Shown piece after piece: positions 52,969 to 63,268 of a stretch of 64,000 bases of DNA. Origin of the DNA: Chrysophaeum taylorii. Lineage: Eukaryota > Sar > Pelagophyceae > Pelagomonadales > Pelagomonadaceae. The stretch spans positions 1 through 64,000 of the forward strand of contig JAQMWT010000471.1 of the NCBI GenBank assembly GCA_029834535.1, given 5' to 3'. The notes under the pieces were generated by a model, which was not told the origin of the DNA, did not search any database, and worked only from the letters and a program-made list of their open reading frames with translations. The position numbers and the translations under genes are program-made. Positions within the stretch are counted from its first letter, which is position 1. Each line of letters begins with the position of its first letter.

Positions 52969-55176
52969 CTAGGAAATGTCGTCGGCGCCGATGGCCTCCG
53001 GGCCGACGGGGAGACGGGTGGGGAGGGAGGCCTCGAGCTCGTTTCTCTTGACGAGGAAGGCTCGGAGGTCCTTGGCGAGGTCGTCGAAGGAAGGCCTGTC
53101 GTCGGGGTTGTGCGACCAGCATCGTTCCATGAGGGGTCGAATCTCGTCGGGGAGGGCGGCGGGGACGCGGGGGCGGAGGCCCGAGTAGGCCACGGCGTGC
53201 ATGATCTCGAGCTCGAAGGCACCGTTTTTGGTGGGGCCTCTTTCGTCGTTGCGGTTTCCGACGTAAAAGTAGTAGGGATCGCCGTTGGGAGCGAAAGTGG
53301 CGGCGACGACAATGCCAAAGGCGAAGACGTCGAGCTTGGAGAGGGCCTTGAATCCGGCGCGCACGGTGCCGAGCGTGATCTCGGGCGCCGAGAAGGTAGC
53401 GGTGCCGCCGAGCGTCGTGTAGGACGCGGAGGACGCGGCGACCTCCGACTCTCTAGAGACGAGCTGCGACAGGCCAAAGTCCGAAACTCGGGCCACAAAG
53501 TCCGAGTTGAGCAAGATGTTGCCGGGCTTGAGGTCGTGGTGGAGGACGCGCTCGGCGTGGAGGTAGGCGAGGGCGAGGGCGACCTCGTGGGCTATCTTGA
53601 CGCGGCGGAGGACGCCGAGCCTGGGCGGGGGTCTGGACGCGTCGTTGCCCGGGCCGCCAGACAAGATCGCGTCGAGGGCGTAGGGGCAGAACTCGGTGAC
53701 GATGTAGCAGTAGACGTCGCGGCGCGCGATCCCGTAGAAGGTGAGGACGTGGGGGTGCTTGAGCTTGTGGAGGAGGGTCACCTCGCGCGAGAACTCGTCG
53801 AGATTGTGGGGGTCGATGAAGGTCGAGTAGAGCTGCTTGATCGCGACGACGGCGCCGATATACTCGCCCTTGTAGACGTGGCCCGCCGAGCCCGCGCCGA
53901 TCTTGCGGACGACGCGGAGCCGGTCGTAGTCGATTTCCCAGTTCTGGAGCGTCTCGAATCGTTTGGTGTTGACGAGCGACGCGCCGCGAGTCCTCGCGTC
54001 GATCGCCGACGTCGCCGCCGCCGCGCCACCTCCGGCGGCAGTGGCGGCGACGGCCGTGGCGACGGGTGCCTCGCGGACGTGCTGGTGGTTCGATCGGTCG
54101 GTCCTCGCGGGGTCGGCGCCCGCCGCCGCCGACGTCGGGGGCGTCTTGTTCTGCCGGAGAGGCGTCGCAGAGCCCGCGTCGAGGTCCCCGTTCTCGAGGA
54201 GGTCGGGCGCGTCGCGTCGCTGCGTCTCGACGCGCTCGGCCGTCTCGACGGTCTGGGCGTCGAGCTCGATCGATCCGTTGGTGGACTCGACGCGGCAGCT
54301 CGAGGCGGCAGACGCGTTCCTGTTGGCGAACGCGCGGAGCCACGCCGAGAGGTTGCCTGCGCTGAACGGCTGCTGGAGCGCGCGGAGGTCGATAGAGTGG
54401 CGGATGTCGTGGCGGACGTCGCGCGCGAAGGCCGCGCGCGAGGCCTTCTCCTGAGCCCGCGCGCACGCGAGGAGCGCGACGGCGAAGGCGACGCCGTCGA
54501 CGACGCCCGGCGTCGACGCCGACGACGACCGCGTCGGCGCGTCCGTCTCGAGGCAGATCACGAGGGCGCTCGCGTCGATGACGAGGGCCGCCACGACCGC
54601 GGGCTGCCGCAACCCAAAAAGGAGCGTGAATATCGTCGTGTCGATCGCGTAGTCGAGCCCGAGGAAGTAGTACCGCGCCCACTCGCGCGCGCCGCTCTCT
54701 CGCGCGTGCGAGTAGCTCGCGACGAACTGCGCCGCGTGCACGACGACGAGCGCGAGCACCAAGAGCTGCCAGGTCAAAGTCCCTTCCTCGGCCCGACTAC
54801 TTCGTCGCGACATGGCGTACAGCGCCGACACGGCCGCCACGAACGAGCAGTTCAGGTACACCTCGAAGATCGCGAGCTCGTGGACCCGCGTCACCTCGTG
54901 CAACGCGCGCGACAGGACGAGCCACGCCCGGATCAGCCACATCCCGTCGTGATACTGCCGCGCCCGCAGCGTCTGGTACTGCGCGAACCGGCTCTCGACG
55001 CTCGGGTCGTGGAACCGCAACGTCACCGGGTGCAGCTCGAAGTCGGCGTCCAGTCTTTGGAACGCGTCGGCGGCGTCCCCGTTGGCAAACTCCATGGAGA
55101 AAGGGGCGATCGGTCTTCTCCCCTCGCTGTTCACCGCAAACCCAAGTCGCGCCGCAACGGGTCTCCATCGGGGCAT
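52969..55176 (-). CDS. Membrane-anchored TKL-type (Raf/MLK-like) protein kinase
   Basis: 735 residues from ATG 55176. About residues 80-245 hold several hydrophobic helices (MWLIRAWLVL, FVAAVSALYAM, WQLLVLALVVV, FTLLFGLR and others). A long low-complexity linker follows, then a kinase domain from about 411: IGAGSAGHVYKG (glycine loop), VAIKQL (lysine), LHHDLKPGNIL (catalytic loop), SDFGLS and FSAPEI. The catalytic loop reads HHD in place of HRD, so it is a non-RD kinase. The Raf-like motif set and membrane helices suggest a receptor or sensor kinase of the TKL group. No extracellular ligand domain is seen. No intron is needed. Confidence 0.88.
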   Translation of the reverse strand: MPRWRPVAARLGFAVNSEGRRPIAPFSMEFANGDAADAFQRLDADFELHPVTLRFHDPSVESRFAQYQTLRARQYHDGMWLIRAWLVLSRALHEVTRVHELAIFEVYLNCSFVAAVSALYAMSRRSSRAEEGTLTWQLLVLALVVVHAAQFVASYSHARESGAREWARYYFLGLDYAIDTTIFTLLFGLRQPAVVAALVIDASALVICLETDAPTRSSSASTPGVVDGVAFAVALLACARAQEKASRAAFARDVRHDIRHSIDLRALQQPFSAGNLSAWLRAFANRNASAASSCRVESTNGSIELDAQTVETAERVETQRRDAPDLLENGDLDAGSATPLRQNKTPPTSAAAGADPARTDRSNHQHVREAPVATAVAATAAGGGAAAATSAIDARTRGASLVNTKRFETLQNWEIDYDRLRVVRKIGAGSAGHVYKGEYIGAVVAIKQLYSTFIDPHNLDEFSREVTLLHKLKHPHVLTFYGIARRDVYCYIVTEFCPYALDAILSGGPGNDASRPPPRLGVLRRVKIAHEVALALAYLHAERVLHHDLKPGNILLNSDFVARVSDFGLSQLVSRESEVAASSASYTTLGGTATFSAPEITLGTVRAGFKALSKLDVFAFGIVVAATFAPNGDPYYFYVGNRNDERGPTKNGAFELEIMHAVAYSGLRPRVPAALPDEIRPLMERCWSHNPDDRPSFDDLAKDLRAFLVKRNELEASLPTRLPVGPEAIGADDIS

Positions 55177-56682
55177 GGCCGCTGCCGACCTATCCCCATC
55201 AGCGGGGTGCTGGAAAATTGGGCCACCTTGGTGTTGTTGGGAAGGGCTTTTGATTATTTACCACCCGTGGGGGGGTCGAACATTACATGATTCAATAACC
55301 CCCCCCTTTTAGCTGCTACTGACTTTGTAACGGTTCCTCCGGGCCACCACCCTACTTATTACTATTTGGGTATTAGGGACTTGGCGGCTCCTGAACCTGC
55401 GCCATCGCGCAGGACCAGAATCACAGGGCGTGCAGACGAGCGTCGCTGAAGGGAGCGTCGGGGGAGAGTCGACGTATGTCGCCATGCGGCGCGGAGACCG
55501 CGATGTGACTGACAACCATCTCGTAGTCAACTTTTCCATCTGCGCGCCGCCCAGCAGCAACTCGTGTGAACGTTCCGACTTCCAACTGGCCTGGGCAGGC
55601 GCCAACCTACGCCGGGAGGACGGATGCCCGCGCAAGGCGCTAGTTCAGAAGGCACCGTCCTCATTCCATCGTGCGGTTAGCAATCATCAGTCCCCTCTTA
55701 GCAGTCGACCTCCAAAAACTGCTAAACATCCTGCGTTTGCACTCCTCCTCCTCCTTCTCTTCCTCCCTCTTAGTAGTAAGGACCTTTACACTCCCGATAT
55801 CAAAGAACCAGCCCCCCCGCTTAGCAGTCGACAAACCATTAAACAACAGCAGCCAGAACCGGCCTATTTTTTCGTCGTCGGGCTCGGCGTCCGGGCTGAG
55901 CGTGCCGGTGGCGGCATACATGGCTCTCAGCGCTGAGGGCGTCAGGTTTGGCCTCGATGGCGTGCTGCAGAGAGCCTTGACCTGGGCCGTTTTTTTTTTC
56001 CGCGTTTTGGCTCGGCCACGCCGAAGAAGCGGCCGAGGATGGAGGTGATCGCGCGGACCGTGGCCTTTGTGGCATCGTCCCCCAAGGGGAACTTGCGTTT
56101 GGCGACGGCCTCGAGCGCGAGGTCGAGTAGACTCGCCTAAGCAACAAAACATGGTCCAAAAAAATCGTCTTCGGCGCTGCCGCCGGTGTGGCTGGCGGTA
56201 GCATGGGGGCCGCACGGATGTCGTCTGTTCGGTGGTCTCCTCGTCTCTAAAGTGGAGGAGTATAAGCCGAGTTCGAGTTATTAATTAAGCAGATAGTTAT
56301 TAATTCGTAAAAAAAGGGCCTTAATTACCGGGCGGCGATTTTAGTTGCACGCTAGAAAAGGTCAAAAACGCCGTCGAAGCAGAGAGATCCTCGGCCCACG
56401 GCGCGGCGGTGTTTGCGCACCTCAAAACACCCCCCCCCCCGAATTTCGAGCGCTGCTCAGTGCTCGATTTCCGGCGTAATAATAATAAGTTGAGAGCGTT
56501 CAATTATTCAGGGGGTTTTTGTTAGGGGTATCTATTCTATGTACCGCTCAGCATAACTCCCAAAAAAAAAAAAAATGAGTCTGTCTCCTCCTCGACGTCG
56601 TCGTCGACGTTGCTGAGGCGTTGTGAAGTGTAGCATCATCGAAAGAAGGGATAATAAATAATCTTGCAAGAAGAAAAGAAAG
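55177..56682. other. Intergenic, with CTCTTAGCAGTCGAC motifs
   Basis: No sure gene. On the minus strand, about 55850-56200 reads LALEAVAKRKFPLGDD then RAITSILGRFFGVAEP, which looks protein-like, but a homopolymer run breaks it. Three spaced copies of a CTCTTAGCAG motif lie at 55694-55832. C runs (56426-56440) and A runs (56564-56576) are present. Confidence 0.4.
55694..55832 (+). repeat. Three spaced copies of CCTCTTAGCAGTCGAC-type motif
   Basis: Exact at 55694-55709, a variant at about 55765 (CCTCTTAGTAGTA) and CCGCTTAGCAGTCGAC at 55817-55832. Same motif as in the retroelement tail at 41663. Confidence 0.7.
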
Positions 56683-58305
56683 ATGGGGCAATGCTTGCAC
56701 GGAATGATTCGGCAGGAACGGTCGGTGGTGACCCAGACGAAGTCGGCGCGCGGCAACATGCTGCGGCAGCGGCTGGGGGCCAACATCGAGGACTACTACG
56801 AAATCCTCGGGACGATCGGTCGGGGCTCGATCGGAAACGTGTGTCGGTGCAAGCACCGGGAGAGTGGCAAGTCTTACGCCCTCAAGACGATCAAGACGTC
56901 GCGCATGTCCAAGGAGATGGTGGACGAGCTGATGAACGAGATCGACATCTTGATGGGGCTGGACCACCCGAACATCGTGCGGCCCCTCGAGCTGTTTTCG
57001 CGGCGGCGCGAGCTGTACTTCATCATGCCCCTGTGTAGCGGCGGGGACCTCTACAAGCGCGCGCCCTACATGGAGAACGAGGCGGCGCGCATCGTGGGCA
57101 TGATCGTGGACGCGATCGACTACATGCACGTCCACGGCGTCGTCCACCGCGACATTAAATTCGAAAACGTCCTGTTTGTGTCCAAGGCCTTCGAGAGCGA
57201 GGTGATGGTCATCGACTTTGGCCTCGCCAAGGCGAACTACGCGGCGAAAAGGGAGGGCAAGCTCGAGGAGTTCGTGGGGACGTCCGCGGCCGGCGTTTTG
57301 TTTCTATTTATTTTTCGAAATAACTACGACAACAGGTTGTACTCGATGGCACCCGAGGTGATCCGCGGGTCGTACGACGAAAAGTGCGACATCTGGTCCC
57401 TGGGCGTGGTGACGTACATGCTGCTCGCGGGCGCGATGCCGTTCACGCGATTCGACGACGAGCGCAAGTTCCTCCGCGACCTCGAGGCGCAGCGGTACGA
57501 CATGAACCGGCGACCCATGGCCAAGCGGAGCGACGAGGCCAAGTCCTTCGTCCGGAGCCTCCTGGTGGCCAATTCGGCCAAACGACCCTCGGCGGCCAAG
57601 GCGAAGAAGCACCCGTGGATCAAGGGCCGTCGTCGAAGCGTCCCGACGCAGAAGGACGGCGAGCCCGCCGCCGCCTCCACCACCGCAAAGAACGCCAAGC
57701 TGCGCGAGTCGTACAGCGAGGACCACCTCGCCGAAAACCTCGCGACCTACGCGGCCTCGAGCAAGCTCCGAAAGATCGCCCTAATGATCGTCGCGCATCG
57801 CGCCGATACCGACAAGATAAGGGAGATCCGCGAGGCGTTCCGCGCAGTAGACACGGCCGGCGAGGGCACCATCACCTTCGACGAGCTCCGCGTCGTCCTC
57901 GAGCGCGCAAATTATTCGCCCGAGACTATACGCCAGATATTCGACGCTGTCGACCTCGACGGCACGGGCAAGATTTCCTACACGGAGTTCATCGCCGCCT
58001 GCCTCGAAGGCTCCTCGCTCGTCCAGGAGGACATGATTGTCGAGGCCTTCGACCGCCTCGACGCCGACGACTCGGGTTTCATCTCCAAGGAGAACCTCCG
58101 CGAGATCTTGGGCAACCAGTTCTCGCCCGAACTCGTCGAGGAGATGATCGCGGAGGGCGACTTCAAGAAGACCGGCCACGTCGACTTTGAGGAATTTCTC
58201 AAACTCATGCGCGGCAAAAGAGACAAAATCAAGAAGGAAGCCGACGACAACACAAAACCCGTCGTCGTCGATTCCCGAGACAACCAACTTTCGACTACGA
58301 GCTAA
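56683..58305 (+). CDS. Calcium-dependent protein kinase (CDPK)
   Basis: Ser/Thr kinase fused to a calmodulin-like domain. MGQC at the start allows N-myristoylation of G2 and palmitoylation of C4. The kinase domain has GRGSIG, YALKTIK, VVHRDIKFENVL and IDFGLAK. The canonical GT-LYSMAPE activation-loop sequence is split by a 54-nt GT-AG intron at 57282-57335, which is a multiple of three without a stop, so the unspliced frame also reads through. Spliced product about 522 residues. After a junction segment come four EF-hands: DTAGEGTITFDE, DLDGTGKISYTE, DADDSGFISKEN and GDFKKTGHVDFEE. The first and last loops are atypical. Plant and protist CDPKs are activated directly by Ca2+. Confidence 0.95.
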   Translation: MGQCLHGMIRQERSVVTQTKSARGNMLRQRLGANIEDYYEILGTIGRGSIGNVCRCKHRESGKSYALKTIKTSRMSKEMVDELMNEIDILMGLDHPNIVRPLELFSRRRELYFIMPLCSGGDLYKRAPYMENEAARIVGMIVDAIDYMHVHGVVHRDIKFENVLFVSKAFESEVMVIDFGLAKANYAAKREGKLEEFVGTSAAGVLFLFIFRNNYDNRLYSMAPEVIRGSYDEKCDIWSLGVVTYMLLAGAMPFTRFDDERKFLRDLEAQRYDMNRRPMAKRSDEAKSFVRSLLVANSAKRPSAAKAKKHPWIKGRRRSVPTQKDGEPAAASTTAKNAKLRESYSEDHLAENLATYAASSKLRKIALMIVAHRADTDKIREIREAFRAVDTAGEGTITFDELRVVLERANYSPETIRQIFDAVDLDGTGKISYTEFIAACLEGSSLVQEDMIVEAFDRLDADDSGFISKENLREILGNQFSPELVEEMIAEGDFKKTGHVDFEEFLKLMRGKRDKIKKEADDNTKPVVVDSRDNQLSTTS

Positions 58306-59182
58306 CTTTGTTCTTCTCGCCGTTTTTTTTTTTCGTCGTCCAAGTTGTTGTTTTTTTTCGCGCTCTGCTCGTATCATGATGTAGTATCTGGTCGATCGAC
58401 GTCGGCCACTTTGTGTTGGTGGTCACGTTCTTGTGTGTGGTCGCGCGCTCAAAAATGCACCCGCGCTTGCGTCCGCACTGCAACGTTATATTAAATAGCG
58501 TCACCCCGTCGTCGTCGTCGCCGCCGCCGCCCGTTTCGAGCTGTCGCCTGCCACCATTTTCGCACAAACATACAAGCAAACAGACCGACCTCCGCGACGG
58601 GTTCCCCTCCGCCGACCCCACACCCATGCCCATATTATGGCGCTGCCGGCGAGCACGTATCTGCCACGAGCAAGTCGCCGTCGCCGCCGAGGTGGCTGGC
58701 GGCTCAAAACGAAAGGGAGTGAGTGCCCCTACCCTGCTACGGCGAGAGCTGCTGCGGCTCTCGCCGCCGCCGCCGAGTGGATTTCCCATGGATTATTAAT
58801 TAGCATCCTAGTTACATGCTGCACATTGTCGCGCGAATGTCCCGCTCCCCCAGAGTGGCGGCCCGCATCTCCTCCTCCTCCTCCTCCATCATAAAAGTCT
58901 CGGGAAAGATCGATCTTGTTTGCAGTCCCTTCTTCATCATAGAGAAGAAGAAAAATCTTATTATACGTCGCCAACTAACTACTCTTTGACCGAGACGCGC
59001 GCGCGACATGCGAGCTGGAGATGGACCGGCGGCAGCAGTTCAGTCTGTCCAACCTCAACTCCGGAGCACACCTACCTACCTACCTCAAAGAAGACGAAAC
59101 AAGGAGCGAGTCGCGACATGGCGGGTGCTTCGTTGGTTCATTCCTTCGCAGGCGCAGACGTCGCGGGGGTGGCAACGACTAC
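58306..59182. other. Intergenic, no gene seen
   Basis: Holds the 3' sides of two convergent genes: T runs near 58323-58360, a CTC tract at about 58870-58890 and short GC-rich repeats. Small frames here have no protein-like features. Confidence 0.6.
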
Positions 59183-60199
59183 TTAGAGGAGGTGCTTGGG
59201 GGTGGGCGGCTTGACGCCATAGACGACGAACGGGCCGTAGGCCTTGATTTTGCGCCTGAATTCGAGGAGTCCGGCTTTGACTTTATCGTGTTCGACGGCA
59301 TACTCGGCGGGAGGATCGACAAAAGCAAAGGCGAAGGAGGGCCGAGCTTTCATCGCAACCCACCAGCGCTGGACGTTGGGCGCGGAAGCGAGAAAGTGGT
59401 CGAGGAGACCGAGGGATTCGAGACGCATAAACGCAGGAGCGACGCCGATGTCGGCCGTGGTGATGGTGTCGCCCGCGATGAAGTCGTGGGCCGAGAGGGC
59501 CTTGTCGATCCTAGCAAGGTTCTGGGGAATCGTCTCGCGGAGCGCCTTCTCGACGTTGGGGGGGTCGAGGTGGACGCCCGTGAGGCGGTTGATAATGCGG
59601 ATCAGGCAGACGATGGGCTGGGGATGACGGAGGAGTGCGAAAAAGGTGTCGGAAACTCCGAAGAACTCGACCGACAACCTGAGGATCTGACCCGAGAGGA
59701 CGACGACCGCCGTCTGGAATCCCTCGCAGGCTCCGACGGCCTGCGGGCGCGTGTCGACGTCGATGACGTCGGCCCACTCGGTCGGGGCGGCGAGCATGGG
59801 TCCGACGCCAATGCCGTCGAGGTACTTGATGATGTGGGTGGAATCGAGGACCGGGTGGGCATCGTGGACGAGGCACGGGACCGTCCCGTTTGGGTCCATA
59901 GCGAGGTACCAGGGTTCGAGGTGCTGGAAATGCTTGTAGTGGCCGATGTCGAGGTGAATCGAGGCGACCTGGTCGCTCAAGCCCTTCTCCGCCAGGAACA
60001 GGCGAACTTTTTGCGAACAGAGCGAATCGTGAAAATAGTAGAGCTCGAACGGCTTCGAGCTTCGCGTCGGCACCTTGTTGGGTTGCTTACCCGTGAGCCG
60101 CGGGGCGACGGCGATCTTGTAGGCGATGTACACCACGACGCCGACGACGGCCGCTAGCGGCGCGAGCACAACACGAAGAAGCACAGCACCAACAAACAT
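59183..60199 (-). CDS. Membrane-anchored glutathione S-transferase-like protein (GDAP1-like)
   Basis: 338 residues from ATG 60199. An N-terminal hydrophobic helix (VVLAPLAAVVGVVVYIAYKI) anchors the protein. A thioredoxin-like GST N domain begins ELYYFHDSLCSQKVRLFLAEKG and includes NGTVPCLVHD and DSTHIIKYL. An all-helical C domain contains the conserved DFIAGDTITTADIGVAPAF and ends with a basic, hydrophobic tail. The cysteine in SLCSQKVR stands where Omega or GDAP1-type GSTs have theirs. Location may be the mitochondrial outer membrane or ER; the substrate is unknown. No intron. Confidence 0.85.
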   Translation of the reverse strand: MFVGAVLLRVVLAPLAAVVGVVVYIAYKIAVAPRLTGKQPNKVPTRSSKPFELYYFHDSLCSQKVRLFLAEKGLSDQVASIHLDIGHYKHFQHLEPWYLAMDPNGTVPCLVHDAHPVLDSTHIIKYLDGIGVGPMLAAPTEWADVIDVDTRPQAVGACEGFQTAVVVLSGQILRLSVEFFGVSDTFFALLRHPQPIVCLIRIINRLTGVHLDPPNVEKALRETIPQNLARIDKALSAHDFIAGDTITTADIGVAPAFMRLESLGLLDHFLASAPNVQRWWVAMKARPSFAFAFVDPPAEYAVEHDKVKAGLLEFRRKIKAYGPFVVYGVKPPTPKHLL

Positions 60200-60499
60200 T
60201 ATGAATATGAGAACCTGAAAACTATCAAAGTGACGTCAAGCATTCATAACATTTCAAAACCAACAGCAAAGTTCGGAACAAGAAGGGGTCAGGGTTAGCG
60301 TACATTCGTCTCGTTTTCAAGAAAATCCTCATTCGAAAATCGAAAGCGTAACGTTCGTTTTTAAGCGACGCACATACGGAGGCGACGTAATTAATTATGC
60401 GGGAATGCACCACAGGAAAGTTGGCTCTCAAAAAGTCAATCGTTGTAGGAAGAGGGTGGACTCACGCTGGTGTTTGCTCGTTTTTTTTTTCTTGCTGAA

Positions 60500-62450
60500 G
60501 AACAAAGCTACCGAGGCCTACAAGGAGTGGCCGTTGCTCTCTGCTCCACTGCGGCGAGGGCATGGCGAGACAAATGCGAAGAACTAAGTCGATTAGCATC
60601 GGCTCGCGTCCTGGCGTTGCGTCTTGTAGCGAAAGATGCGTCGTGTTGTCGGGCTCGTCCTCGTCAGTGCCTATGCACCGGTGGGTAATGCCTCTGCTGA
60701 AGCGCGGGCCTCTTTCTACGATGATTTAATTACTACCGCGCTACGACTGCAACGGTGTCGCGACACTCTTATCGTGAGGATGGATGGGAACGCCGGCATT
60801 GGCGTTTGGGCTGATTTGGATGACAGACATGTGTGTGGTCCAAATGGGGTCCGGCACGCGAACGACGCGGGTCTGTGGATTTACGCCTTTCTCGCCGCGA
60901 GGAACAAGCACCAGCTGGTACCTTCTTCGCCAAACCCAACCACGGGGCACGGGCGCATCCTCGATCGTGTTTACCCCACCAACTCGACCATGTCGTCGTC
61001 GACCGTCACTAGTTGTGTCGTTTTTTGGATCTAGGTGACACCGAGAGCATTACCGATACTGATCGCCGAGCGCTCAAGTGCATCGTCCGAATCCAGATGC
61101 GACTCGCGCGGCCTAACAATGGACGAAAAACCCACTCCCGCCTAGACTACTCTTCGCTGCAAACTCGCGCTTGTGCGGCCAGTTTTGGTCGCGCCGTGCG
61201 TGCGAACTACCACACGTTTGCAACAACACTCTCGGACGCAGGCTCTGTGTACTTCAAGTTGGAAAGAGCGGCGCGAGCAACTGCTTCTGCGACGCTGAAC
61301 CGCACCCGACGAAACGAACCGGGTTGGTTCACAGCTGCAGCGAAGATTATATCACCCCGAATTCAAGCGCGCATCTCGGCTTTCGCGGCGTTCGCGGCAG
61401 CATCCTCGGCCGCCGCGCGCCGCTTGCTCCTCACTCCCTTGAGAGTTGCTCGTCGTGAAGTCTCTAAGGCCGTGGTACAGGCAAAGAAAGGGCCGCTTGA
61501 TCTGCTCGATGTGTGACAGGCTGGATGCCGGCTGCGAGTGGCTTGGTGGCGCGAAGCGATATTGGGAAATTGTCGGCCGTCTTAAGAGCGGCCTGTCCAA
61601 GCGTAGGTCCTCACGTCAAACACTCCTGTGCAAACCGGATGGTACGCGTCGTCCAACACCTCAGGAAAATGCCGAAGTGTTCCGTTCACGTTTTGCGAAG
61701 AAAAAACACCGCCAGCTGTTCCGTCAGATGACGAGATTCGTCATGCTGCGCGGCAGCTCAATCTTTCAGCTGCTGGAGCATCGGGCGTTCGTGCGGAGAA
61801 ATGGCGGACGCTCCCTGGTCGTCTCAGAGTGCGTTTAGGATCCTCAGAATAGTAGTGCATGATTTCTGGTCGTCCGAGAAACAACCGGGAGCATGGGATA
61901 TCGGCCTTCCTGGTATTTTGCCGAAGAAAGGTGACCTTTCGCTCCCAGGTTCCTATCGCGGCGTGATGATGCTCGAAGAAGTCGCGCAAAAGACTGTATC
62001 CAACATCATACGCGCGCGTCTCGGTGTCATTTTAGCTGAGCTCGAACATGAATCGCAGTGCGGCTTTCGGTCGGAACGGGGGACCGACGCAACCTTCAGC
62101 CTGAAGATGGCATTGAAGAAGCGTCGTGAGCACGGCATGGAAATACGGGTACTTTTCGCTGATTTCGTCAAGGCTTTCTTTCGACAGGGTCCCGCGGGAA
62201 CTACTGTGGCAAGTACTACCGAAATTCGGCGTTCCAGCGAAACTCGTACGCCTCATTATAGCTCTCGACCGTATATAATTGCGGTTCTCCGTTTCCGGCG
62301 CTACCGCCTCGATCGCGAGTAACCAGCGTGATATCCTAGGTCCGGTTCTTTTCGTTTTATGCATGGCGGCCTTGAATTTTCATGGCGACGTCGTGAAGGT
62401 CGGGAACCAGCGCGCGTTTTCAAGACGAACTGGACGTCGCTACAACGCAA
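60500..62450 (+). mobile_element. Broken LINE retrotransposon (endonuclease and reverse transcriptase)
   Basis: An apurinic-endonuclease-type segment at about 60636-61010 (VSAYAPVGNASAEARASFYDD, MDGNAGIGVW, GPNGVRHANDAG) is followed by reverse-transcriptase motifs at about 61910-62380: LPKKGDLSLPGSYRGVMM, QCGFRSERGTDATF, VLFADFVKAF and DILGPVLFVLCMAAL. Order and spacing fit a non-LTR element in + orientation. The frame changes several times, so it is dead. The 3' end is not clear, and 60200-60500 upstream holds no gene. Confidence 0.7.
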
Positions 62451-62559
62451 AACGCGGCATTGAGGAAGTCGTACTCGAAGCGTCTGCGTACGCCCCACGC
62501 GTTGGGCTGGCCTCTCGCGAGTTAGATTCCAGCCCGGCTCACCCGGGGGTCGAGGGACC

Positions 62560-63060
62560 ATGGGGTGGGGTGGCGCTTCGGGTTGATTCGGGGTTGTTAG
62601 TGCGCCAAGCTATCAGGTCCTTCGCAGGAGATGCGACGCCGCTTCGGCCGGCTGTGTTCATGATGCCGTTTGGAGCACGAACGCGGCGAGTTGGAATTTT
62701 TAGCATGATGCCTCACGCCTTCATGCGACTGGCCCATTAGTTCAGGGACAGCTGCTCCGGGACGAACACGTCGCAGTATTGCTTCGGCGGGCTTGCGCTG
62801 CTGCTGCCATTGAAGGGTGTGCTGGATGACGTGCCTCGAAGATTGATTTCATGGTTGTCGGACACACCAAGTTCGAGCGCAACGATACGGCGCAACACAC
62901 GGCCAACGTTTTCAACTCGCATGGCTGCTTTCAACCACATGACGTGCTCAACGATCTGTTCAGCCATTACGCGACGGCCCGCGGCTTCGACGCCTCGAAG
63001 ATTTATTTACCAGTGCGTCATCACAGCGCTCTTCGAGGCTGTGGGCGATAGATATCACGC
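62560..63060 (+). mobile_element. Possible DNA-transposon remnant
   Basis: A frame at about 62840-63050 reads FMVVGHTKFERNDTAQHTANVF, resembling the GHTKF region near the end of some DDE transposases. Nearby pieces change frame and are not recognisable. Weak evidence; it may be part of the LINE neighbourhood. Confidence 0.25.
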
Positions 63061-63268
63061 AGTACCGCTCGATCATGATAGTTGGTGGCGACGGCGAGTT
63101 GAGCAAAGACCTCGTGACGCAGCAGCACCAATACACCGCGGCATCGTCGGTGCTCGCCGTCGAGAATCTTTCTGACCGCTCCCCACTCCTGGGTGCGCTT
63201 TAGGTGCGCGGTATTCAAATGCGTACTGCTGTAGGAACAGAAGTTCCGGTACAAGTCAGGTTCGGGTC

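Noticed and set aside
59021-60157. 378-codon + strand frame opposite the GST gene
   Set aside because: Antisense shadow; the minus-strand frame has clear GST motifs.
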